A DNA stretch of 8,397 nt, taken from positions 1 through 8,397 of the forward strand of contig JAHEZA010000077.1 of assembly GCA_023251335.1 (NCBI GenBank). The letters run 5' to 3'. The notes beneath the pieces are model-generated. The model was not told the DNA's origin. It did not search any database and worked only from the letters and a program-made list of their open reading frames with translations. The translations under genes were made by a program, and so were the position numbers. The DNA is from Chitinophagaceae bacterium (GTDB taxonomy: Bacteria; Bacteroidota; Bacteroidia; Chitinophagales; Chitinophagaceae). Positions 1 through 5,924 of this stretch are shown piece by piece; the stretch's first letter is position 1; each line of letters opens with the position of its first letter.

Positions 1-192
1 GTCCTGAATTTCTTTTAGAATAGTTTTCGATTTATCAACATTGCAAAAATCAGACACCAAACCGATATGAGAGTTTAGTTCATCCACGGTACCGTAAGCT
101 TCAATACGCAGATCACTTTTTAAAACTTTGGTACCACCGATAAGGCTGGTTTTTCCGGCATCTCCCGTTTTTGTGTAAATTTTCATCGCCAT
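1..192 (-). CDS. PduO-type cob(I)alamin adenosyltransferase, N-terminal part (runs off left edge)
   Basis: Transfers the 5'-deoxyadenosyl group of ATP to cob(I)alamin to make coenzyme B12 (adenosylcobalamin) in the cytoplasm. Only the first 64 codons are in the window; the C-terminal remainder lies beyond base 1. The visible start reads [20 protein letters not shown], which carries the family's N-terminal ATP-binding signature (TKTGDxGxTSL at residues 7-17). It is followed by [16 protein letters not shown] at residues 30-45, the second conserved block of PduO/MMAB-type enzymes. The start at 192 is preferred over the internal ATG at 186 because family members commonly begin two residues before the K-I-Y-T-K-T-G block. 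There is no clear Shine-Dalgarno sequence, only an A-rich leader, as is usual in Bacteroidota. It lies 108 bases downstream of the HAD gene on the same strand. Family assignment is strong; the missing C-terminal half cannot be judged. Confidence 0.93.
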   Translation of the reverse strand, partial: MAMKIYTKTGDAGKTSLIGGTKVLKSDLRIEAYGTVDELNSHIGLVSDFCNVDKSKTILKEIQD

Positions 193-235
193 GATGCTAT
201 CTTTTATTGTGGTTATAAAATAATTTTTGAGGTCA

Positions 236-243
236 TAAAAGTA
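236..243 (-). promoter_or_regulatory. possible Bacteroidota -7 element before the adenosyltransferase gene
   Basis: On the minus strand the octamer reads TACTTTTA, a 7-of-8 match to the Bacteroidota -7 consensus TAnnTTTG. It lies about 43 bases before the ATG at 192. I see no convincing TTG -33 element about 19 bases further upstream, so this is a weak candidate. It would allow the adenosyltransferase gene to be transcribed separately from the HAD gene. Confidence 0.22.
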
Positions 244-300
244 CGATGGAAAGGCCGAATGGAAAACGGACTAACTACTGACATCGGTAAGAATATCTTT

Positions 301-975
301 TTAATGCTTCGTTCTTTGGTTAAAAATCGAAGAAATTTTTTTAAATGATATTTCTTCAAAATGAGAAATTACTAGATCCGCTTCGCTGTAATCCTGGTCT
401 TTTGAATTAGCGCTTTGGTACCCCACACAAAAAATATGTGCGGCCTTCGCTGCTTTTATTCCGTTGGTAGCATCTTCTATTACTATGCATTCAGTAGCGT
501 TTTGTCCTGAGACTTTAGCGGCCTTAATAAAAATTTCCGGATGCGGTTTGGAATCTTTTAAATCTGCGCCGCTTAGTTTGGCTACAAAATATTTATCGAG
601 ATCAAACCGGCTGAAGATGCGGTTAATATTGTCCATAGAAGCCGAAGAAGCCAGCACCATTTTCAGCCCGTGATCGTAATAATCTTTTATTAAGGGCAGT
701 ACGCCATCCAGCAATGCGAGGTTATGATCATTTTCAAAAATTCTTTCAAAATGTTTTCTTTTTAATGCCATCAATGCATCAGGTGTTTGGGAAAGTTGAA
801 AATGCGTGCAGAGCTCCTTGCAAATAGCAAGTGTTGCCTTGCCGGTAAAACTTCCAAAAAGAGTGTCATCCACTTCAATACATACTTCCACGAATGTTTT
901 TAAATATGATTTTTTATGAAGAGGTTCGGAATCTACTATGACACCATCCATATCAAATATCACTGCTTTCAGCAT
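301..975 (-). CDS. HAD-superfamily hydrolase, beta-phosphoglucomutase-like subfamily (probable sugar-phosphate phosphatase)
   Basis: A cytoplasmic 224-residue HAD enzyme of normal length, with all four catalytic motifs visible. Motif I is FDMDGVIVDSE: D8 is the nucleophile and D10 the acid/base. Motif II is the LASS segment, with S110. Motif III is K143 in DSKPHPEIF. Motif IV is IEDATNG, with E167 and D168 as Mg2+ ligands. The alpha-helical cap inserted after motif I spans about residues 15-90 and places it in the beta-PGM/YniC/GS1-like branch. The motif I tail SEPLH resembles the phosphatase members, such as those acting on deoxyglucose-6-phosphate, gluconate-6-phosphate and related sugar phosphates, more than true beta-phosphoglucomutases. 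Dephosphorylation of a small sugar phosphate is therefore the likelier activity; this is inference, and the substrate cannot be read from sequence. No maltose phosphorylase or other beta-PGM partner gene lies nearby. The ATG at 975 directly precedes the canonical N-terminal beta strand LKAVIFD. Confidence 0.9.
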   Translation of the reverse strand: MLKAVIFDMDGVIVDSEPLHKKSYLKTFVEVCIEVDDTLFGSFTGKATLAICKELCTHFQLSQTPDALMALKRKHFERIFENDHNLALLDGVLPLIKDYYDHGLKMVLASSASMDNINRIFSRFDLDKYFVAKLSGADLKDSKPHPEIFIKAAKVSGQNATECIVIEDATNGIKAAKAAHIFCVGYQSANSKDQDYSEADLVISHFEEISFKKISSIFNQRTKH

Positions 976-1102
976 TGCTTTTTTTGTGAAGATAGGAAGC
1001 TGTATAATTTTTTCAAACTAATATATGATTACCAGGCGATGAGGTTTCAATTCTAACCAAAGAAATTGCAGCAAAAAACGTTTGGTAAAAAAAATAATAT
1101 TT

Positions 1103-1717
1103 CTACTCCCCGTCTTCTTTTATTCCCCACCTGTTTTTCAATTCCTTCATTTCATTTTCGCGGAAACGTGGTTTTTGATAATGGCCTTTTTCTTTTTTCT
1201 GCCTGAATGCCTCGTATAACGTTACCGCGCACGCGACTGAAATATTTAGGGATTTAATGATGCCAACCTGCGGAATAATAAAATCGCCATCGGTATATTT
1301 TCTTATTTCATCGCTGACTCCAAAGGTTTCGTTTCCAAAAACAAGCGCGATGGATTCTGATAAGTTCATGTTATACAATTGTAAAGAACCATCGCCCAGG
1401 TATGAGGCATATATTTTCTCGTATTTTTTTCTGATTTCTTTAAAGCAGGTTTCAGCATCTGTAAACTGATGAACCGAAAGCCATTCGGCAGCGGTGGAAG
1501 AACTCTTATAGCCCCATTTTTTGTGCGGCGCAATCCGGTTATTTAAAATATAAACATCCTGTATACCGACTGCATCACAGGTACGCATAACCGCAGATAC
1601 ATTGTGTGGGTCAAATACATTTTCCAATACTACCGTAAGGTCCGGCTGCCGGTGATTGAGTACGGAAGTAAGCCGGTTATATCGTTGCGGAGTCATGTTT
1701 TTTTGCGAAAATAACAT
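1103..1717 (-). CDS. trmH: TrmH-type tRNA (guanosine-2'-O-)-methyltransferase of the SPOUT superfamily
   Basis: Predicted to methylate the ribose 2'-OH of G18 in the tRNA D-loop, using S-adenosylmethionine. The three SpoU motifs are present in order. Motif 1 is PHNVSAVMRTCDA at residues 37-49, with conserved N39 and the catalytic-type R45. Motif 2 is LVFGNETFGVSDE at 125-137. Motif 3 is IPQVGIIKSLNISVACAV at 148-165, which forms the SAM-binding trefoil knot and dimer interface. The N-terminal stretch MTPQRYNRLTSVL followed by RQPDLTVV closely resembles bacterial TrmH rather than the RlmB or TrmL branches. The C-terminus is basic and helical (residues 171-200), consistent with TrmH-type tRNA binding. 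Length is 204 residues from the ATG at 1717. Residue 8 (ATG at 1696) aligns with the usual family start, so the true protein may be 197 residues; neither start has a clear Shine-Dalgarno sequence. Divergently oriented from the RNase gene. Confidence 0.92.
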   Translation of the reverse strand: MLFSQKNMTPQRYNRLTSVLNHRQPDLTVVLENVFDPHNVSAVMRTCDAVGIQDVYILNNRIAPHKKWGYKSSSTAAEWLSVHQFTDAETCFKEIRKKYEKIYASYLGDGSLQLYNMNLSESIALVFGNETFGVSDEIRKYTDGDFIIPQVGIIKSLNISVACAVTLYEAFRQKKEKGHYQKPRFRENEMKELKNRWGIKEDGE

Positions 1718-1762
1718 TCATGCACGCTATTTTGTTGCGAATGGCTAAAACAATTTTTTTTT

Positions 1763-1832
1763 CCTGAATAAAAATACCGGTTAAATGTTCGTTTACTCTT
1801 AATCCTGGAAAGCCCTAACCGTAATTTTCAGG
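1763..1832. repeat. imperfect inverted repeat in the trmH/RNase divergent gap
   Basis: The left arm at 1763-1783 runs from CCTGAA to CGGTTA. The right arm at 1816-1832 runs from TAACCG to TTCAGG, the reverse complement of both end blocks. Two perfect 6-bp blocks, plus about three A/T pairs between them, can pair. A 4-base bulge and two mismatches interrupt the stem, and the spacer is 32 bases. It could be an operator-like dyad or an RNA stem, or it may be chance; no T-tract follows it, so it is not a terminator. Confidence 0.35.
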
Positions 1833-1903
1833 CTTATAACTGCTGTTTAAAAATTTACAATTATTTATTGCGGCTGTGCAAACGTCATCATTTATTTTGG
1901 CAA

Positions 1904-1911
1904 TACATTTG
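1904..1911 (+). promoter_or_regulatory. candidate Bacteroidota -7 promoter element for the RNase/prenyl synthase unit
   Basis: TACATTTG is a perfect match to the Bacteroidota sigma-A -7 consensus TAnnTTTG. It lies 43 bases before the ATG at 1955 and would give a 5' leader of roughly 35-38 nucleotides. A second, imperfect copy (TACTTTGC, 1912-1919) follows immediately. No good TTG -33 element is seen about 19 bases upstream, so the call rests on the -7 box and its position only. Confidence 0.4.
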
Positions 1912-1954
1912 TACTTTGCATATCACTGCACGAAAATTATGTTGAAAAAAAATT

Positions 1955-3937
1955 ATGAGTAAGAAATCCGGCAAGAAAAAGGAAACGCCTTTGGTAAAAG
2001 GGGTCCTGGAAATTACACGATCAGGAATGGGATATGTAATAGTGGAAGGACGGGACAAAGATTTGCTTGTTCGTCCACATGATTTTAATAAAGCGATGAA
2101 TGGCGACACAGTTCGCGTAAAAATAAAAGATTCCGGCGGACGGCGGGTTGAAGGTGTAATAGCCGAAGTGATTGAACGCAAACAAACAGAATTTATTGGC
2201 AACATACAGGTAAATGAAAATTTTGCTTTCTTTACCCCGGATAGTCAAAAACCATTGCCCGATTTTTATGTGAGTATCAAAAATCTGAACGGCGCCAAAG
2301 ATAAAGATAGGGTGGTGGTGAAATTTTTAAACTGGGAAAATGGAGCCAAAAAACCTGAGGGTGAAGTGGTGTCTGTAATGCAGGCAAAAGACGCATCGGA
2401 CATGGCTATGAAAGAACTTATTATTCAAAATGGGTTCCCGTTAGAATTTTCTAAAACTGTTTTGGACGAAGCGCACAGCCTGGAAGGAAACATTGATGAA
2501 GAGGAACTTGCCAGGAGAAAAGATTACCGCGATGTGCTTACTTTCACCATTGATCCGGATGATGCCAAAGATTTTGACGATGCGCTTTCTGTAAAAAAGC
2601 TCAGCGATACTGATTTTGAAATAGGCGTCCACATTGCAGATGTAAGCCATTTTGTAACACCGGGCAGTGCACTGGATGAAGAAGGTTATGCGCGGGCTAC
2701 AAGTGTTTATCTTCCAGACCGTGTAAATCCCATGCTGCCGGAAAAAATTTCCAATGAGCTATGTTCGCTTCGTCCCAAAGAAGATAAATATACCTTTTCG
2801 GTTATTTTTAATATGAATAGTAAAGGCAAAATAAAAGATTACTGGGTTGGAAAAACTTTTACTCACAGTGATCAGCGGTTTACATACGATGAAGTGCAGA
2901 AAATAATAGAAACGGGCAATGGGCCGCATTTGGAAGAAATTTCTTTACTGAATTCTCTGGCAAAACATTTCAGGAAGGAAAGATTTAAAAACGGCGCCAT
3001 TAATTTTTCGTCCACGGAAGTAAAATTCAAACTTGATGAAAACGGCAAGCCGCTTGGCATCATTGTGAAAGAGAGCAAGGACTCGCATAAGCTGGTGGAA
3101 GAATTTATGTTGCTCGCTAACCGTACAGTAGCGGCACATGTAGCAAAAATTAAAGTAAATAAAAAGCCGATTCCTTTTCCTTATCGCATCCATGATACGC
3201 CGGATGAAGAAAAGCTGAGACCCTTTGTAGCCTTTGCCCGAAAGTTTGGATATAAGTTCGATATGAAAGACGATGCGGCTATTGCAAAATCATTTAACCA
3301 GTTAATGCTGGACGTTCACGGAAAGCCGGAACAGCATGTATTAGAGCAATTGGGAATCCGCACGATGGCCAAGGCTGTATATACAACAGAAAATGTAGGC
3401 CACTATGGACTGGGTTTCGAAAACTATTGTCATTTCACCTCGCCCATTCGCCGCTATCCGGATGTAATGGTTCACAGAATACTTCATGATATTCTTCAGC
3501 ATGATGTACACCCGGATAAAAAAATGGAAGAAAAGTGCGTTCACTGTAGCCAGCGTGAGCGCGCTGCTATGGAAGCAGAAAGGGCAGGCAATAAATACAA
3601 GCAGGTAGAATTTATGATGGACAAATTAGGCGAGGATATGGAAGGTGTTATCAGCGGTGTTTCTGCTTTTGGTTTTTGGGTAGAAACAGTGAAAGAAAAA
3701 TGTGAAGGATTGGTATCAGTTAAAGATCTTGCTGAATACGATGACTTCCGCCACGATGACGCTGGGTACGCCCTGGTGGGCGTTCGTACAGGTAAAAAAT
3801 TCAGAATGGGCGATACGGTACAAATAAAATTAGTATCCGCCAACCTCGAAAAGCGGCAATTGGATTTTGACTGGATTCCGGGTATTGAGAGCCTGAAAAA
3901 GAAAGCGGTAAAAAGTAAAAAAAAGAAAAGACATTAA
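1955..3937 (+). CDS. rnr: ribonuclease R / RNase II family 3'-5' exoribonuclease
   Basis: A processive Mg2+-dependent 3'-5' exoribonuclease that degrades mRNA and structured or faulty stable RNA in the cytoplasm. Domains in order: two cold-shock/OB folds (about residues 13-75 and 78-145), the RNB catalytic domain (about 190-515), an S1 RNA-binding domain (about 560-640), and a Lys-rich tail (648-660) typical of RNase R. The catalytic acidic cluster IDPDDAKDFDDALSV is intact, with D200, D206, D208 and D209 as expected metal ligands. HIADVSHFV (226-234), the YLPDRV.PMLPE block (252-263) and the HFTSPIRRYPD block (493-503) are also intact. At 660 residues it is shorter than E. coli RNase R (813) and close to RNase II (644), because the N-terminal helix-turn-helix is absent. 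An in-frame TGA at 1943-1945, just before the ATG, rules out a longer N-terminus in this frame. The S1 domain and basic tail favour RNase R over RNase II. The prenyl synthase gene follows closely. Confidence 0.95.
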   Translation: MSKKSGKKKETPLVKGVLEITRSGMGYVIVEGRDKDLLVRPHDFNKAMNGDTVRVKIKDSGGRRVEGVIAEVIERKQTEFIGNIQVNENFAFFTPDSQKPLPDFYVSIKNLNGAKDKDRVVVKFLNWENGAKKPEGEVVSVMQAKDASDMAMKELIIQNGFPLEFSKTVLDEAHSLEGNIDEEELARRKDYRDVLTFTIDPDDAKDFDDALSVKKLSDTDFEIGVHIADVSHFVTPGSALDEEGYARATSVYLPDRVNPMLPEKISNELCSLRPKEDKYTFSVIFNMNSKGKIKDYWVGKTFTHSDQRFTYDEVQKIIETGNGPHLEEISLLNSLAKHFRKERFKNGAINFSSTEVKFKLDENGKPLGIIVKESKDSHKLVEEFMLLANRTVAAHVAKIKVNKKPIPFPYRIHDTPDEEKLRPFVAFARKFGYKFDMKDDAAIAKSFNQLMLDVHGKPEQHVLEQLGIRTMAKAVYTTENVGHYGLGFENYCHFTSPIRRYPDVMVHRILHDILQHDVHPDKKMEEKCVHCSQRERAAMEAERAGNKYKQVEFMMDKLGEDMEGVISGVSAFGFWVETVKEKCEGLVSVKDLAEYDDFRHDDAGYALVGVRTGKKFRMGDTVQIKLVSANLEKRQLDFDWIPGIESLKKKAVKSKKKKRH

Positions 3938-3994
3938 TTAGCTGATTAACTATTGGAGCAAGCTAAATATACCTTTATTAAGAAAAAGAACGAA

Positions 3995-5053
3995 ATGAAC
4001 GAGAGCAATTTGATCAGGGAAAATTTTTCTAACACTAACAAGGAAACAAAACCGAAGTCTTTGAATGGGAGACTTGCAAAAGATGTAATGCATACTTTTA
4101 AAGAGCTATCAACCCTGTTTGAAGAGAAATTTAAAACGCGGCATTTTCCGCAACAACCTGAAAAATTATATGACGCTTCGCAATACCTATTGACGCTTGG
4201 CGGCAAACGCATTCGCCCGGTGATGTGCCTGATGGGCAATGAAATGTTTGGCGAAATAAAAGAAGACGCTTATCATGTGGCTGCGGCTATTGAGCTTTTT
4301 CACAATTTTACATTGATTCACGATGACATTATGGATCGTGCTCCTATCAGGCGTGGCATGCAAACAGTTCATACCAGATTTGGCGAGTCCACCGCTTTAT
4401 TAGCGGGCGATGTAATGCTCGTAACGGGCTATGAAAATATTCAAAAAGTCAACATTGATTTTTTGCCCAAAATACTTTTCCTTTTTAATAAGACTGCCAA
4501 AGAAGTTTGCGAAGGCCAGCAAATGGATATGGATTTTGAGAAAATGCCTGACGTACGTTTCGATGAATATTTGGAAATGATCACCCTCAAAACTTCTGTG
4601 GCGCTTGCTGCAAGTTTGCAATTGGGCGCCATACTTGGCGGAGCGGGTTTGGGTAACCAGCATCATTTATATGAATTTGGCAAAAACCTCGGTATTGCTT
4701 TCCAGGTACAGGACGATTACCTGGATGCATTTGGTGATCCGGAAATTTTTGGTAAAAAACCGGGAGGCGATATCATGGCCAACAAAAAAACTTTCCTTTT
4801 AATCCAGGCTATGAAAGTGGCTTCAGAAACGCAACATAAAGAGCTATCACGGTTATTATCCCTGGATGACGAAAGCAAAATTCAGTCAGTTACTAACATG
4901 TACAGATTATGCAATGTGGATGAATGGGCTAAAGAATTAAAACAAAATTATTTCTCGAAAGCCATGGAGCACCTCGAAGAGGTAGCGGTTGTTTCTACCA
5001 GGAAAAAACCATTGGAAGAACTTGCCCGCTACCTGATGGACAGAGACGCATAA
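3995..5053 (+). CDS. trans-isoprenyl diphosphate synthase (polyprenyl synthetase family)
   Basis: Condenses isopentenyl diphosphate head-to-tail with an allylic diphosphate to supply the isoprenoid backbone of quinones, carotenoids or undecaprenyl-type lipids. Numbered from the ATG at 3995 (352 residues): the GGKRIRP substrate-binding block is at 69-75; the first Asp-rich motif DDIMD at 110-114 is followed by RRG (119-121); K199 lies in the conserved LKTS; and the second Asp-rich motif DDYLD is at 240-244, followed by GKKPGGD. All Mg2+- and diphosphate-binding residues are present. Phe occupies the fifth position before the first Asp-rich motif, which in this family usually limits the product to about C15-C20. 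The start is uncertain. A TTG at 3953 would add 14 residues. The ATG at 4088 would give 321 residues, closer to typical family length, and the stretch before it is hydrophilic and unconserved-looking. The gene follows the RNase gene by 57 bases or less, so co-transcription is likely. Confidence 0.93.
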   Translation: MNESNLIRENFSNTNKETKPKSLNGRLAKDVMHTFKELSTLFEEKFKTRHFPQQPEKLYDASQYLLTLGGKRIRPVMCLMGNEMFGEIKEDAYHVAAAIELFHNFTLIHDDIMDRAPIRRGMQTVHTRFGESTALLAGDVMLVTGYENIQKVNIDFLPKILFLFNKTAKEVCEGQQMDMDFEKMPDVRFDEYLEMITLKTSVALAASLQLGAILGGAGLGNQHHLYEFGKNLGIAFQVQDDYLDAFGDPEIFGKKPGGDIMANKKTFLLIQAMKVASETQHKELSRLLSLDDESKIQSVTNMYRLCNVDEWAKELKQNYFSKAMEHLEEVAVVSTRKKPLEELARYLMDRDA

Positions 5054-5072
5054 ACGAAAAACCTATTTACGA

Positions 5073-5092
5073 GGTTGAGCCTTCCCTCAACC
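5073..5092. terminator. hairpin in the convergent gap, possible bidirectional terminator
   Basis: A perfect 7-bp stem, GGTTGAG pairing with CTCAACC, encloses a 6-base loop. It lies 19 bases after the prenyl synthase stop and 24 bases beyond the DUF1080 stop on the opposite strand. No U-tract directly follows on either strand; the nearest on the minus strand is five T's about 12 bases on. It is not a textbook intrinsic terminator, but its place between two convergent genes suggests a role in transcript-end formation or stability. Confidence 0.4.
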
Positions 5093-5116
5093 GAAAACTC
5101 TTCAAACGGAAACACG

Positions 5117-5905
5117 TTAGTTCAGCGGCCTCACCCAGATATTTCTGAAACTTATTGGCTTACTTTTATCTCCGTGAGCCTGTATTTTTATTGCATAGGG
5201 CCCGCGCACAGCACCTTTCCCTTCATAACTGGGATGCCCGACATACAGGGTAGGACCGGTTAATTCAAAATTATTTTGAACCAGCACGCCATTAAAAAAC
5301 GCGGTAACTCTTGCCGGGCTTTTTAACGAGCCATCATCATTAAATCGTGGAGCTGTCCATATTACATCATAAGATTGCCATTCGCCCGGTGGACGATTGG
5401 GATTTACCAATGGCGCATTTTGTTTATAAATGCTGCCTGCCTGCCCATTGGTATAAGTTTTATTATTATAATTGTCCAGTATTTGCATTTCATAGCCATC
5501 ATCCCCTTTACCTGTTGAAGCCAGGAATAATCCGCTGTTTCCGCGTCCCTGGTCAGATCCTTCGATATCTTTTGGTTCCTTCCATTCAACATGAATCTGG
5601 TAATCCATAAATAATTGCTTCGTTTGAATACTACCGGCTTTTTTATTTACAGTAAGAAGTCCTTTTTTAATGATCCAGTCTGCTGGTTTTGTAGTATCAT
5701 TAGCGCTAACCCAGCTATCTAAATTTTTGCCATCAAACAAGATAATAGCGTCTGATGGAGCGTCTCCGCAGGATTTGCCCGGAGTTACTACCGGCGGAAC
5801 AGGAGTGTAGAGTTCTGTGTCTTCATGCTTCATTTTTTGTTGGGCACTTGCGAGTGAAAAGCCACCGGCTAAAAATGCGATAGAGATAAAAAGCTTTTTG
5901 TTCAT
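5117..5905 (-). CDS. secreted DUF1080 (3-keto-disaccharide hydrolase family) protein
   Basis: A 262-residue exported protein with a concanavalin-A-like jelly-roll fold. Some members of this Pfam family hydrolyse 3-keto-glycosides formed by oxidation of sugars or glycosides, but the substrate here is unknown. Residues 1-21 form a signal peptide: Lys pair, hydrophobic core, then ASA before QQ, giving predicted signal peptidase I cleavage after A21. There is no lipobox Cys, so the product is probably soluble in the periplasm or secreted. Family hallmarks in order are ILFDGKNLDSW (55-65), GNSGLFL (122-128), YEMQILDN (138-145), the GSIYKQNAPLVNPNRPPGEWQ segment (157-177), and the closing IQAHGDKSKPISFRNIWVRP (241-260). 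The domain is complete. The ATG at 5905 is preceded by an A-run leader and sits 19 bases after the receptor stop codon, implying co-transcription and a shared substrate. Enzymatic activity is inferred from family membership only. Confidence 0.92.
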   Translation of the reverse strand: MNKKLFISIAFLAGGFSLASAQQKMKHEDTELYTPVPPVVTPGKSCGDAPSDAIILFDGKNLDSWVSANDTTKPADWIIKKGLLTVNKKAGSIQTKQLFMDYQIHVEWKEPKDIEGSDQGRGNSGLFLASTGKGDDGYEMQILDNYNNKTYTNGQAGSIYKQNAPLVNPNRPPGEWQSYDVIWTAPRFNDDGSLKSPARVTAFFNGVLVQNNFELTGPTLYVGHPSYEGKGAVRGPYAIKIQAHGDKSKPISFRNIWVRPLN

Positions 5906-5924
5906 TTTTTTTATGTTTTACGTT

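Noticed and set aside
1056..1086. ACCAAA/TTTGGT inverted repeat downstream of trmH, near a T8 run on the minus strand
   Set aside because: The stem is only 6 bp with a 19-base loop, and the T-run precedes rather than follows it in the direction of trmH transcription, so it does not form an intrinsic terminator.
1888..2248. Antisense open frames of 75-105 codons over the start of the RNase gene
   Set aside because: They lie opposite a strongly conserved coding region, have low-complexity Ser/Thr or Phe/Tyr-rich composition and show no family motifs.
3953..3994. TTG start for the prenyl synthase, adding 14 residues
   Set aside because: There is no ribosome-binding signal, TTG starts are rare, and the added residues are Lys-rich with no family similarity. 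The ATG at 3995 is more conservative.
5347..5610. Plus-strand 87-codon frame opposite the DUF1080 gene
   Set aside because: It is antisense to the conserved core of DUF1080, shows no motif or credible start context, and is best explained as a shadow.
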